DNA of 21,790 nt from JAYWFX01 sp043778575 (GCA_043778575.1 JAYWFX010000066.1:1-21790); one strand, 5' to 3'; positions 7,771 through 15,809 are shown, numbered from the stretch's first letter. The notes: a model not told the origin generated them from the letters alone. Numbers and translations are program-made.

Positions 7771-9045
7771 TTACAGGTTTACCCACGCCAGAGCTATGCA
7801 GGCAAGAGTCATGAGTACAAATCCAAGAATGCTGAGAGTGTTTGATAATTTACCATTGGTGTGGGATCCCATAATTTTTTTGTTGTTGCAGATATGGATG
7901 ATCAGACCAATTAAAATAGGAGATACTAGTCCATATACAATAGCTGTCCAAATCAATGCCTGAACTGGGTTGATACCAAAAAAATTGAGACCAGCACCCA
8001 CAATTACTGAGATTGCAATCACTCCATAAAACCCTTTGGCTTCTGATACACTTGAGTTCATTCCACCTTTGAGTCCGAGTGTGTCCCTGAGGGTGTAGGC
8101 ACATGCTCCAGCCAGTACAGGTACCGCTAAAAATCCTGTACCAATAATACCAAGTGCAAACAAAATATAGGCGAATTTTCCAGCTATTGGTTCGAGTGAC
8201 AGAGCTGCTTGTTCTACTGTTTGTATGTCGTTGACACCATTTTTAAATAGTATAGATCCAGCCGTCAAAATAATAAAAAACATGATAAAATTCGAGAAAA
8301 ACATACCAATGAGGTTATCTATACGCATGGCTTTGATTTCGCTGGCTACGACTGTGGCTGTTTGAGCTGGTAGTTTGTGTCGTCGCTCTTTTTCCTCTAA
8401 ATCCTCTACCTCCATAGCATCCTCCCACACAAACAAATAGGGAGATATAGTCGTACCAAGTAGTGCTACCAGAATCGAAATAAACCCCTTGTTGAATTCG
8501 AAATGGGGTATAAATGTAGCCTTTGCCACCTCAATCCAGTCTTGCTTTACCATAAATGGCACCACGAGATATACTAATAAAATCATCGTAATATATTTCA
8601 GTATAGATGCAATTCGCTTGTAAGAAAGAGTGGCTAGGGCTAAAATGATAATTCCAGCTGCTAAAAAAGTAAAGATTTGAGCAGAAATCTGGGGAAAAAC
8701 AAGATTCGCGACTGCCCCCATGCCAGCTAAATCTGCTCCAATATTGAGAATACAGGCTGGAACTATCAGTAGAGTGAGTAGATAGACAATCTCTTTTGGG
8801 TAGTGTTCTTTGACGACTTGGGCAATACCCTTTTTAGTTACTACCCCGATTCGACCACACATTTCCTGAATAGCTGCCATCAGAGGAAAAGTAATAGCTG
8901 CCGTCCAAAGTGTGTTGAGTCCAAATTGACTCCCAGCTTGTGTGTAGGTGGTTATTCCGCTTGGATCGTCGTCGCTAGCACCAGTAACTAATCCAGGTCC
9001 AAGTTTTTGCCATGCTGTACGAATCGTCGTGATTGGATTCTTCAT
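7771..9045 (-). CDS. Nramp-superfamily divalent metal transporter, non-canonical
   Basis: A 424-residue membrane protein with about eleven hydrophobic helices and the LeuT-fold Nramp layout. The N-terminal signature is GPGLVTGASDDDPSGITTY (about residues 16-34). In typical Mn/Fe transporters helix 1 carries DPGN and helix 6 carries a metal-binding Met in MPH. Here helix 1 reads DDDPSG with no Asn in the usual place, and the helix 6 region reads TTISPYLFVWEDAMEVEDLEE, lacking the Met and His. It therefore belongs to the divergent Nramp-related branch. Some of that branch carry Mg2+ rather than Mn2+; which ion it moves cannot be read from sequence. A charged loop (EDLEEKERRHK) follows. No clear promoter was seen before the ATG. 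Confidence 0.8.
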   Translation of the reverse strand: MKNPITTIRTAWQKLGPGLVTGASDDDPSGITTYTQAGSQFGLNTLWTAAITFPLMAAIQEMCGRIGVVTKKGIAQVVKEHYPKEIVYLLTLLIVPACILNIGADLAGMGAVANLVFPQISAQIFTFLAAGIIILALATLSYKRIASILKYITMILLVYLVVPFMVKQDWIEVAKATFIPHFEFNKGFISILVALLGTTISPYLFVWEDAMEVEDLEEKERRHKLPAQTATVVASEIKAMRIDNLIGMFFSNFIMFFIILTAGSILFKNGVNDIQTVEQAALSLEPIAGKFAYILFALGIIGTGFLAVPVLAGACAYTLRDTLGLKGGMNSSVSEAKGFYGVIAISVIVGAGLNFFGINPVQALIWTAIVYGLVSPILIGLIIHICNNKKIMGSHTNGKLSNTLSILGFVLMTLACIALAWVNL

Positions 9046-9127
9046 ATTTGTTTTGGTTGTTGTTGTGAGTCTTTATTTTGAATTCTTGTTGTTGGCTTTG
9101 ACACCGTGAGTCGATCTTTAAATAATT

Positions 9128-10117
9128 TTAGGGTATATTTAGCTTTTGGTCAAAGCTTTCATCCTCTCCCTCGGGTTGTTTGCTGTATCGTACTGAATAT
9201 TCTAGTATTTGCTCGATGAGCTGCTTTTGTGTGTCTGGAAAAACAAGGTTTCTGAGCTGTAGTTTTGCATTTATGTAGATACTTTTGGTGACTTGATGAG
9301 CTATTTCGTTTGTTTCTACGTCATGTTGTGCGAGTGTTCTTTTTGTCTCTTCATTCTCTAAAATCCATTCAATCCGTTCTTTCTCATCTAACCGCTCGCC
9401 ATGCAAAAAGGTCAACAGTCCCCATCCTTCACCAATCTGCTCCAAACAGGCAATTCCATACAAAATCTTTTCGACCTCTTCCCAGTGAATAGCTGTAGGG
9501 TTGATGACGCTCTCAGAATCACTAAAATCATGCAAGAAGCCTAGAAGCAAGGGAAAGCATAGTTGTAAAAATGCATTTTGCCTCGACTCAATCTCCAGAT
9601 ATGAATCCAAACTCGGTACGCTTTCATTGAGCTGTTGATTGGTTTTCATGGAACTAATCAAAAACTGGTTGAGGTAGCGGTGGTTCAGGTATTTTTTGAG
9701 ATATTCATGCTTTATCCCGAGATCTGCTAGTAGTTCAGCAGTTTTTTGATGAAGTAGGGCAAGTTGTTGGGGGATGATGGATCGATTTATGTCGTTATCG
9801 ATATGTTTTTGGATTTCTTGGATTTCTGGGTATTTTGGTTGTAGTTTTGCAGTCCAATAGGTTTGATTGCTGTCGATAAGTGACTGTAGGTCTGAGGTGA
9901 TGCAAAAAATCTGATAGTACCACTCGCAGAAAAAAGCTATATCTGTTGGCGCCCCAGTTCTACGTGCTAGTGAGTAGGCGACGAGTGAAGTTTGGTTATC
10001 GAGAATGGTCTTGAGAGGCAGTAGTAAATCCGTCAACTGCCCATCCATATCGGTGTTGGCAAATATAAGGTTCATCTCTGCCTGAAATTGGCTCACAAAA
10101 CTCTGGTCAGCAAACAT
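9128..10117 (-). CDS. Hypothetical helical protein
   Basis: I do not recognise this family. From ATG 10117 it encodes 329 residues, predicted mostly helical, soluble and acidic at the C-terminus, with no signal peptide or clear membrane span. The middle has a hydrophobic stretch, LQLCFPLLLGFLHDFSDSE. Overall helix content loosely recalls isoprenoid-synthase folds, but no DDxxD metal motif is present, so I do not assign one. The frame stays open upstream to a GTG at 10183. I prefer the internal ATG because a TTGACA (10159-10154) lies 36 bases before it, inside that extension. The gene is separated from the Nramp gene downstream by about 80 bases and divergent from the interrupted HAD gene. Confidence 0.55.
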   Translation of the reverse strand: MFADQSFVSQFQAEMNLIFANTDMDGQLTDLLLPLKTILDNQTSLVAYSLARRTGAPTDIAFFCEWYYQIFCITSDLQSLIDSNQTYWTAKLQPKYPEIQEIQKHIDNDINRSIIPQQLALLHQKTAELLADLGIKHEYLKKYLNHRYLNQFLISSMKTNQQLNESVPSLDSYLEIESRQNAFLQLCFPLLLGFLHDFSDSESVINPTAIHWEEVEKILYGIACLEQIGEGWGLLTFLHGERLDEKERIEWILENEETKRTLAQHDVETNEIAHQVTKSIYINAKLQLRNLVFPDTQKQLIEQILEYSVRYSKQPEGEDESFDQKLNIP

Positions 10118-10130
10118 AATAATCTCGAAA

Positions 10131-10159
10131 TAATTACAAACACTACACAAGTCTGTCAA
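10131..10159 (-). promoter_or_regulatory. Possible promoter of the helical-protein gene
   Basis: TTGACA (10159-10154) followed after 17 bases by TAATTA (10136-10131), or after 15 bases by TGTAAT. The -35 is perfect and the -10 uncertain. It supports the ATG at 10117 as the start. Confidence 0.35.
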
Positions 10160-10241
10160 TGAAATCCCAGCGAACCTATCCACATTTTACAATAATCTCA
10201 ATCTAAAATAGGATCAACGAACAAAATAAAATTTAAACTCA

Positions 10242-10577
10242 ATGTCCGCAGATAGTCCATCAACAGAATCTCATCACTCCAAAGACCAACCTCTCACACC
10301 AGAGCAAATCCGAGAAAAATATGCATTGTATTTTAGTGCAGTTGAAGCTTTAAAAAAAGGTGATGGATCCATTGCTGATCAAATCGTACAGCAGATTGTA
10401 GATAAATACACGTCGTTAAATGAAAATACATCTGAAAAAAAATATAATACTCTTAGTAGACATCTTCGTGAAGATATTTTTCATAATATTGATCATGTAG
10501 ATCCGTATATTTCAGAAGATTTAAAATTGATTACAGCTAAAATATTTGTAGTTGATATTGATGGTACATATAGCTAA
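10242..10577 (+). pseudogene. HAD-like phosphatase gene, 5' part, split by IS630
   Basis: This is the first 109 codons of a gene cut by the IS630 element; the visible frame runs a few codons into the element and stops at TAA 10575-10577. The N-terminal 95 residues are polar and helical and not recognised. They lead into KIFVVDIDGTY, a textbook HAD motif I (hydrophobic strand, then DxDGT, with Asp105 as nucleophile and Asp107 as acid/base). The element lies in the very next codon. The rest of the gene continues in the same frame at 11565. A TAAAAT hexamer at 10227-10232 sits nine bases before the ATG and could be the -10. As it stands, the protein has lost motifs II to IV and should be inactive. 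Confidence 0.75.
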
Positions 10578-11173
10578 CCCCACCTCAAACTAGACATATC
10601 GGTCACATCAGATGGTTGAACCACAGGAGATAAAGCTGTCATAGCGTTAACTTGATCAATAAGATTTTCATAAAAGTCAGCGACTGTATTCCAATACTTT
10701 CTCAGTCGTTGTTTTAGTCCTTGCCATTTATGCTCAATAGGATTTAGATCTGAAGAATAAGGTGGAAGAAATATCATAGTATGTCCTGCTTGTTCTAATA
10801 AATTTCTTATCTGTGATGATTTATGAAAACTTGCATTATCCCATACAGTAACTGATTTCTGGGGTAGATTTGGCAATAATACCTCTCGTATCCAAAACAG
10901 TACTAGCTCTGTATCAGCTGTATCATTAAATAGAAAAGGGTTGAGCAAATCATGATTACTGTTTCTAGCTGATATGATAGAAGTTCTCATGTATCGTTTA
11001 CCGCTTATCTCTCCATACACTCTCACCCCAATTTTACTTTTAGCATATTCTCTGTAGATGTATTGTTCAAAACCTGCCTCATCTATGTAAAATACTTTCT
11101 CTGGTGAATACTGAGATATGGTCTGAGTAAAATCTTGTTTTAACTCTCTGTTTGATTCTTTAAATATCTTTTG
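10574..11173 (-). CDS. IS630 transposase, frame B (DDE catalytic part)
   Basis: This frame has no good start of its own until an internal codon near 11026, and that start would lose the first catalytic Asp. Read through the -1 shift at 11173 it begins QKIFKESNRELKQDF and carries the whole DDE domain: YIDEAGF (first Asp), VWDNASFH (second Asp) and SSDLNPIEHKW (Glu, in the typical IS630 context). All catalytic residues are present. The TAG stop falls in the left terminal repeat. It should be expressed only as an A-B fusion. Confidence 0.85.
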   Translation of the reverse strand, partial: QKIFKESNRELKQDFTQTISQYSPEKVFYIDEAGFEQYIYREYAKSKIGVRVYGEISGKRYMRTSIISARNSNHDLLNPFLFNDTADTELVLFWIREVLLPNLPQKSVTVWDNASFHKSSQIRNLLEQAGHTMIFLPPYSSDLNPIEHKWQGLKQRLRKYWNTVADFYENLIDQVNAMTALSPVVQPSDVTDMSSLRWG

Positions 11174-11490
11174 TTTTTTTTAACACTATAACCTATTCGT
11201 TTAAAAGCTCTTCGTATAGATTCATCACTGGTATTAAAATGTTTAGCTATTTCATAAAAATACCAATCAGGATGCATATCAATAAACTCTTTTACATCAT
11301 TATCATTAAGCTTTGAACGAATACTAGTATACTGTTTCACCTCTAGCAGTTTATGCTCTTTTTGCAAACTAATCCAAGAATACAGAGTTTGTTTAGCTAT
11401 ATTAAATACCTCAGCTGTTTTTGATTTAGTGTTGCCTTTCTCTAAGAACTCAATAACCCTGACCCGAAGATCATTGCCGTGTCTAAACAT
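11140..11490 (-). CDS. IS630 transposase, frame A (DNA-binding part)
   Basis: A 116-residue frame containing the N-terminal helix-turn-helix of IS630 transposases (VIEFLEKGNTKSKTAEVFNIAKQTLYSW) and a second winged-helix-like segment (YFYEIAKHFNTSDESIRRAFKRIGY). Alone it could bind the ends and act as a regulator but not cut DNA. The useful part ends at a run of eight A residues on the coding strand, where a shift to the -1 frame joins it to the catalytic domain; without the shift it reads 11 more residues and stops. The full fusion would be 305 residues, normal for the family. Confidence 0.85.
   Translation of the reverse strand: MFRHGNDLRVRVIEFLEKGNTKSKTAEVFNIAKQTLYSWISLQKEHKLLEVKQYTSIRSKLNDNDVKEFIDMHPDWYFYEIAKHFNTSDESIRRAFKRIGYSVKKNKRYLKNQTES
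11173..11179 (-). promoter_or_regulatory. -1 frameshift heptamer in the transposase
   Basis: On the coding strand the phased heptamer A AAA AAC, within eight consecutive A bases, lies exactly where frame A must pass to frame B. Slippage after AAC gives 106 + 199 residues with no intervening stop. Transcript slippage on the A8 run is an alternative mechanism. Confidence 0.75.
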
Positions 11491-11564
11491 AGTAAGACGA
11501 GTTAAGTATTATTACAATTATCTTGTCTATAATACTAATCTAGTTTGGGGTGTGGTTAGCTATA

Positions 11565-12210
11565 CTCTGCCCGAGAAGGTTATACATTCAACGAAGACCA
11601 GTATCGATTTGGAGAGTACAATAAGCAAATGATGAGTTTTATTAACACTGTAATTCCACAGACAATTTATTATGAGGATCCCTTTTTGAGTGTTGCTCTA
11701 CCGCTCCTGCAGCAGAATGGAAACACAATTATTTTCTCTACATTTTCTACAGATACAAACTTGCCCTACATTAGATCTGCAATTTCAGATGATCAATTAC
11801 GTCAATCACCATTTCTGACCAGAGATGTATACTCTAAATATTCTAAATTTTGGGATTCGGTGAGAAAACTTAATAACTCAGGAGAAACAGATAAAGTTGA
11901 AAAGCTGTTACCTTTCATGTCAAAAATACTCAAAGAAAAGTTACTAAAAATAGGTATTCCACTGGAGTTGATCGTAGATGAATTTACTCAACCTGTAAAT
12001 TATGGTGATGCACTTGTTAAACCATTTGAGTCTCTTATCGGAAATGAATTCTTACCCAATGTTTTAGTTCTAGATGATGCTCAGAGTGAGAGAAATAATC
12101 ACCAATCAAAGGGAATCAAATTTGTTCGATGGGGTAGAAATGACCCTGAGGAATTATCTGGACTGATTTGTGGTGCATTTGATGTCGAGTCAAATCAATT
12201 AGATCAGTAA
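11565..12210 (+). pseudogene. HAD-like phosphatase gene, 3' part, split by IS630
   Basis: This is the continuation of the gene starting at 10242. With the element and one TA removed, codon 110 becomes TAC and the frame runs without a stop to TAA at 12210, giving 324 residues. The remaining HAD motifs are in order: motif II NTIIFSTFST (Ser/Thr about residues 168-169), motif III Lys262 in LVKPFES, and motif IV VLVLDDAQSE with Asp280/Asp281, followed by KGIKFVRW. The insert between motifs I and II is short; the insert between II and III is large and helical, acting as a cap. An ATG at 11629 could start a 193-residue fragment without the catalytic aspartates. The gene ends two bases from the convergent neighbour. 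Confidence 0.7.
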
Positions 12211-12212
12211 AT

Positions 12213-12965
12213 TTATTGTAACCACTTTCTCAATTCCTCGTCTCCTTCAAACCAGCTAATCAATGAATCTACTTGCCACTGATGCTTGCATTTTTGGATA
12301 ATTTTTTGGGCATATTGCTTGGCAAAATCTATATTTTTTATATAGTGCTGAGTCAGAAACACACCGTGCCATGGTCTAAAGCTCCAGTTCTGGAGGAGTC
12401 TTTGATTTGGATACATGACACATACTGAAACTGCTACATCTGGTCGTATAGCTCTGATATCTTGGATAGCTTGTTCGGTAATTTGCTCACTGACTCCTAT
12501 CTGGATGTAGACTCTTTGGACAGTTTTGCATGATAGTTTTTGCTTTAGTCTATGGTTTTCAGTGTCTAAATCTGTGCCGCTGAGAAATGGATTGTAGGCT
12601 ACTGCTGTAAAAATAGTGACAAACGGTAGTAGGCTCAGGGTATCTAGTGATCTTTTCTGCGATCCACTGACTAACAAGAGCTGGTAGTTGGGATTAGACT
12701 GATTTAATAAGTGTTTTTGAAAGGATAGAAAGTTTTCAATAGCCTGTGTTTTGCCTCCGCCATAGTGTTGCTTTATAGAGTAGGTAAAGGTAATGTTCGT
12801 TGCTGGAAAATCTGACCAAATACGCTGCGAAATATCTATTAGATCATCATCACTAGCTTTATTTGTCAGACTGATGGAGCTCAAGTCGTGATTGGCTAAC
12901 AGCCCAATGGTCTTCAGTTTTTTGATGAGATTATTTGGATTTACCGTTAGTTCAAATTCGGTCAT
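12213..12965 (-). CDS. Possible MTHFR-like TIM-barrel protein
   Basis: From ATG 12965 the protein has 250 residues (MTEFELTVNP...). Several segments recall methylenetetrahydrofolate-reductase-like barrels: an early strand TNITFTYSIKQHYGGGKTQA, LLLVSGSQKRS, then VAYNPFLSGTDLDTENHRLKQKL (a partner-helix pattern) and VYIQIGVSEQ, ending with FRPWHGVFLTQHY. I infer the fold from this order and not from a clear cofactor motif; an unrelated TIM barrel is possible. The frame is open back to 13136, but those 57 codons run antisense through the YgjP-type gene and look non-natural, so the ATG at 12965 is preferred; it leaves 48 bases between divergent starts. No promoter is clear. Confidence 0.5.
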   Translation of the reverse strand: MTEFELTVNPNNLIKKLKTIGLLANHDLSSISLTNKASDDDLIDISQRIWSDFPATNITFTYSIKQHYGGGKTQAIENFLSFQKHLLNQSNPNYQLLLVSGSQKRSLDTLSLLPFVTIFTAVAYNPFLSGTDLDTENHRLKQKLSCKTVQRVYIQIGVSEQITEQAIQDIRAIRPDVAVSVCVMYPNQRLLQNWSFRPWHGVFLTQHYIKNIDFAKQYAQKIIQKCKHQWQVDSLISWFEGDEELRKWLQ

Positions 12966-13001
12966 AGATTTTGAAACTTGCTTTTTTTGTAAAACTTTGG
13001 C

Positions 13002-13008
13002 AAGAGGA
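13002..13008 (+). promoter_or_regulatory. Shine-Dalgarno site of the YgjP-type gene
   Basis: AAGAGGA lies five bases before ATG 13014. It is one of the few clear SD-like sites in the window and settles this start. Confidence 0.55.
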
Positions 13009-13013
13009 TTGAC

Positions 13014-13562
13014 ATGAGTAGCCCTAATATTGATTTTACCCTCATTCGATCTGCACGAAAAACTATTAGTATGCAGATCAAAGATTCTGTTTTGGTGGTG
13101 CGTGCTGGCAGGTTTGTCCCTAGGCTGTATATTCAAACTATAGTCAATACAAAGCGTGACTGGATAAACAAAAAAATAGAATCAGCCAAAGGGCGGCAAT
13201 TAGTTTCAAAACAAGCACAAACTCCAGACCAAATTGCTGAGCTGACATATATAGCACAAGATATTATCCCTATCAGGGTAGAGTTTTATGCTGAAATAAT
13301 TGGTGTAACCTACCAAAGAATCTCATTTAAAAATCAAAAAACTCTCTGGGGGTCATGCTCATCGCGGGGAAATCTGAATTTTAATATCAATTTGATGAGT
13401 CTTCCTATAGATATTTTAGATTATGTGGTTGTCCACGAATTATGTCATTTGATTGAGCAAAATCACTCCTCTCAATTTTGGATGCTAGTAGAAAGATACT
13501 GTCCAGATCACAAAGAGTGCAGAAAGTGGCTACGAGAAAATGGAAATTTGGCTACACGATAG
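13014..13562 (+). CDS. YgjP-like (DUF45) zinc metallopeptidase
   Basis: A 182-residue protein of the YgjP/SprT-like group. The zinc motif is HELCH (His141, Glu142, His145) with a third ligand likely at His151 in QNHSSQFW. Ahead of it is LWGSCSSRGNLNFN, the other hallmark of DUF45 proteins. The N-terminal half holds the beta-rich domain usual for the family (KTISMQIKDSVLVVRAGRFVP). Lacking a signal peptide, it should be cytosolic. Physiological substrates of this family are not well defined. Length is a little below the common 220-240, due to a shorter N-terminal domain. It lies 62 bases before the FemAB-type gene on the same strand, but that gene has its own promoter. Confidence 0.85.
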   Translation: MSSPNIDFTLIRSARKTISMQIKDSVLVVRAGRFVPRLYIQTIVNTKRDWINKKIESAKGRQLVSKQAQTPDQIAELTYIAQDIIPIRVEFYAEIIGVTYQRISFKNQKTLWGSCSSRGNLNFNINLMSLPIDILDYVVVHELCHLIEQNHSSQFWMLVERYCPDHKECRKWLRENGNLATR

Positions 13563-13587
13563 TGGTAACTCTACTAATTAATATGTC

Positions 13588-13615
13588 TTGACACCACACT
13601 TTTCTTGGATATAGG
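13588..13615 (+). promoter_or_regulatory. Promoter of the FemAB-type gene
   Basis: TTGACA (13588-13593) and TATAGG (13610-13615) with a 16-base spacer. The ATG at 13625 is nine bases past the -10, so the mRNA would begin at or next to the start codon. Confidence 0.5.
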
Positions 13616-13624
13616 CTAGAAATC

Positions 13625-14701
13625 ATGGAAATCAAAGAAATCGCTGACCAAATCATCTGGAACACATTTTTACTCCAGCAAAACTACAACACTTTTCTCC
13701 ATTCATCAGCTTGGATAGAATTTAATCGACGTCAAAAACATGAGTCATGGCAATATGGTTTATTTGATGATGGTAGTCTGGTTTCGATTGGGTTGGTTTT
13801 GAAATATGTTACGAGGCGAGGGACTTTTTTGGTAGTACCGCATGGCGTTCAGGAAAAACGTGATGGCTCAAGTACGCTGCATATTTGGTCGCCGTTTCTC
13901 AAGTCTTTTGCCAAAAAACAGGGTTGTAGCTTTGTCAGAATTCAGCCGATAGCACTAAACACTGAGGCAAACAAACAAATCTTTTCTCAGGCGGGTTTTA
14001 GAGTTGCTCCACTCCATCTTCATACCGAGTATTCGAGTGCGCTAGATATTTCTAAGCCAATTGATGAGATTTTGCTGGGTATGAGAAAAACTACTCGCCA
14101 AATGTGCAAAAAAGGTGAAAAGCTAGTCGCATCTGGTCAGGTAGAAATTGTGGAGTATGACTCTATAACCAACGATTTATACGAAGTCTATAGATCTACT
14201 TTTGAGCGGGGGAATTTTGTGCCGTATTCTCAGCAGTATCTCCAAGACGAATACGAGTCCTTTGCACATAACTCATCTATGACCGAAACCAATACAAACC
14301 CAAACTCAAACCCAAATCAGACCCAAAACATAAATAAAGCTCGACTATTTGCAGTAAAAAACGATGGTAAGATTTTGTCTTTTGCTATGATTCTCATTTC
14401 TGGAAAGCGGGCGTTTTATCATCAGGGAGCTAATATTTTGTCAAAGGAGATACCAGCTTCTTATCTTGCTCAGTGGACGGGTATTCAGTGGGCAAAAGAG
14501 CAAGGGTGTGAGAGTTATGATTTTTGGGGTGTGTCGCCAGCTGGAGTTGAAAACCACCCATGGAAAAACATTAGTCTCTTTAAACGAGGTTTCGGTGGAG
14601 TTGATGTAGATTTGTTGCACGCCCAAGATCTACGAGTAGATATAAAGTACTGGCTAACATGGTGCGTCGATACCTACCGAGCCAAAAAACGAGGATTTTA
14701 G
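13625..14701 (+). CDS. FemAB-type peptidyl/aminoacyl transferase
   Basis: The 358-residue protein has the double-GNAT layout of FemA/FemX proteins, which use aminoacyl-tRNA to add amino acids to peptidoglycan precursors. Supporting segments are SSAWIEFNRRQ near residue 28, FVRIQPI, the linker LLGMRKTTRQMCKKGEK (typical arginine/lysine-rich helix of the group), RAFYHQGANILSKEIPASYLAQW and the C-terminal YDFWGVSP...HPWKNISLFKRGFGG, a hallmark of lipid II:glycine glycyltransferase-like proteins. An odd insert of Asn, Thr and Pro (residues about 217-237, encoded by ACCCAAA-like repeats) interrupts the second GNAT domain. It fits with the undecaprenyl-phosphate recycling enzyme in this window, but the actual amino acid and acceptor are unknown. 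Confidence 0.8.
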   Translation: MEIKEIADQIIWNTFLLQQNYNTFLHSSAWIEFNRRQKHESWQYGLFDDGSLVSIGLVLKYVTRRGTFLVVPHGVQEKRDGSSTLHIWSPFLKSFAKKQGCSFVRIQPIALNTEANKQIFSQAGFRVAPLHLHTEYSSALDISKPIDEILLGMRKTTRQMCKKGEKLVASGQVEIVEYDSITNDLYEVYRSTFERGNFVPYSQQYLQDEYESFAHNSSMTETNTNPNSNPNQTQNINKARLFAVKNDGKILSFAMILISGKRAFYHQGANILSKEIPASYLAQWTGIQWAKEQGCESYDFWGVSPAGVENHPWKNISLFKRGFGGVDVDLLHAQDLRVDIKYWLTWCVDTYRAKKRGF

Positions 14702-14706
14702 TAGAT

Positions 14707-15783
14707 TTAAAGATATGTTTTATACCTCGTAGCCCTTGCCTCACCTGTTTTTTCTAATTTGTTCATTCTAATCAGCTTTTTAATTGATTCTTCAACTGTT
14801 CGACCAGCAAGCCCAGTTGCACTTATTGCGTCTCTACGAGCAAAAGAATTTACTGACAAGGCATACTGCCACACTAGATTTTGTTTTTCAGATAAGTAGC
14901 TTTGAGTATCATCTTGTGAGAGGATATATAGTGCTTTTTTGGCTTGTTGATTTACTGATTCTAAAAAGAATATGACAAATGGTGTTATGTTTTCACTGTT
15001 AGTTTTCCATGTTTGCTGGGTCTTGTTTAAAGCCATGTAATAGTCTACTTTGTGCTGCTCAATAATATTTTCATGAGATACAAAAGGTGTAAATTCATAG
15101 CCCTGTTGTAACAACAATAAGCTTGTAAGGACTCTACTTGTTCTACCATTTCCATCTTCGAAAGGGTGTATGGCGAGAAACTCAAAAATAAAATTAGCAA
15201 TAATAATGAGAGGATGTTTGAATGTAGTCTGAAACGCCCAGTTTGTCCAATCTAATAATACTTGTGTTTCTTTTGGTGCTAAATATGGAGGTGTTGGATC
15301 AAAAATGATTCGGATGACGTTGCCCACAGTATCCTTCGCTTGCACCTGATTACTCCCAAACTTATACTTACCGTGATTTCCCTCGCCTTTTTCAGAGTAT
15401 TTCGAAACCTCTTTGTTGAACTGCAAAACTGTTCCTTCGTTGAGCTTTATGCTACTGTGACTATCAAATACAATTTTGAGTATTTCGATATAACCTGCAA
15501 CTTCCTGTTCATCTCTGTCTCTGAACTTTTTGATCTGTAAATTTGAGTATAAATTCTTTATCTGATCATCAGTCATTTTATTTCCCTCTATTCGATTTGA
15601 AGATCCTGCAGAAGTAATCAAGACCGATTGAGTCAGTCTTTTTATCATCTGCGGAGACAATCTTTGTGTAAGTTTCCATTGCCCTTTGACTGTGTCTATC
15701 TGACTGATGAGCGTAAATATTTTTTCTGTATCAGATGATCCAAAACTGACTCTTTGATTAAAACGAGGATGCTCCATATACAA
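14707..15783 (-). CDS. Fic-family AMP-transferase with N-terminal inhibitory motif
   Basis: Fic proteins usually transfer AMP from ATP to a Ser, Thr or Tyr of a target. The core motif is complete: HPFEDGNGRTSR (His206 to Arg217). Residues 62-67 (SNRIEG) match the (S/T)xxxE(G/N) inhibitory helix at the N-terminus, which makes this a class II Fic whose Glu66 would block ATP until relieved. The N-terminal Fic_N-like region (VLITSAGSSNRIEGNKMT) supports this. The C-terminal 70 residues form a winged helix (RDAISATGLAGRTVEESIKKLIRMNKLEKTGEARATRY), so it may bind DNA and control its own promoter. No antitoxin gene is adjacent, as expected when the inhibitor is built in. Start is ATG 15783 or 15777. 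Confidence 0.9.
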   Translation of the reverse strand: MYMEHPRFNQRVSFGSSDTEKIFTLISQIDTVKGQWKLTQRLSPQMIKRLTQSVLITSAGSSNRIEGNKMTDDQIKNLYSNLQIKKFRDRDEQEVAGYIEILKIVFDSHSSIKLNEGTVLQFNKEVSKYSEKGEGNHGKYKFGSNQVQAKDTVGNVIRIIFDPTPPYLAPKETQVLLDWTNWAFQTTFKHPLIIIANFIFEFLAIHPFEDGNGRTSRVLTSLLLLQQGYEFTPFVSHENIIEQHKVDYYMALNKTQQTWKTNSENITPFVIFFLESVNQQAKKALYILSQDDTQSYLSEKQNLVWQYALSVNSFARRDAISATGLAGRTVEESIKKLIRMNKLEKTGEARATRYKTYL

Positions 15784-15809
15784 TCTTTTTCACACTAATT
15801 ATATGTGAG

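Larger units (their letters stand above)
10571..11562 (-). mobile_element. IS630-family insertion sequence (complete)
   Basis: A 992-bp element with terminal inverted repeats at 10571-10594 and 11539-11562 matching at 22 of 24 positions, both ends beginning TAGCTAACC. It is flanked by TA on both sides (10569-10570 and 11563-11564), the target duplication of IS630/Tc1-mariner elements. Its transposase is encoded on the minus strand in two overlapping frames, and the stop of the second lies inside the left repeat. All parts expected of an active copy are present. It interrupts a HAD-like gene. Confidence 0.9.

Noticed and set aside
10118..10183. GTG start for the helical protein
   Set aside because: A TTGACA promoter lies within this extension, and an ATG follows at normal distance.
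11429..11632. Small + strand gene across the right IS end
   Set aside because: It is a chance frame over the transposase 5' end and the terminal repeat; the frame that continues the HAD gene is a different one.
12966..13136. Longer N-terminus of the MTHFR-like protein
   Set aside because: It runs antisense through the conserved YgjP-type gene, which has a clear SD site and start.
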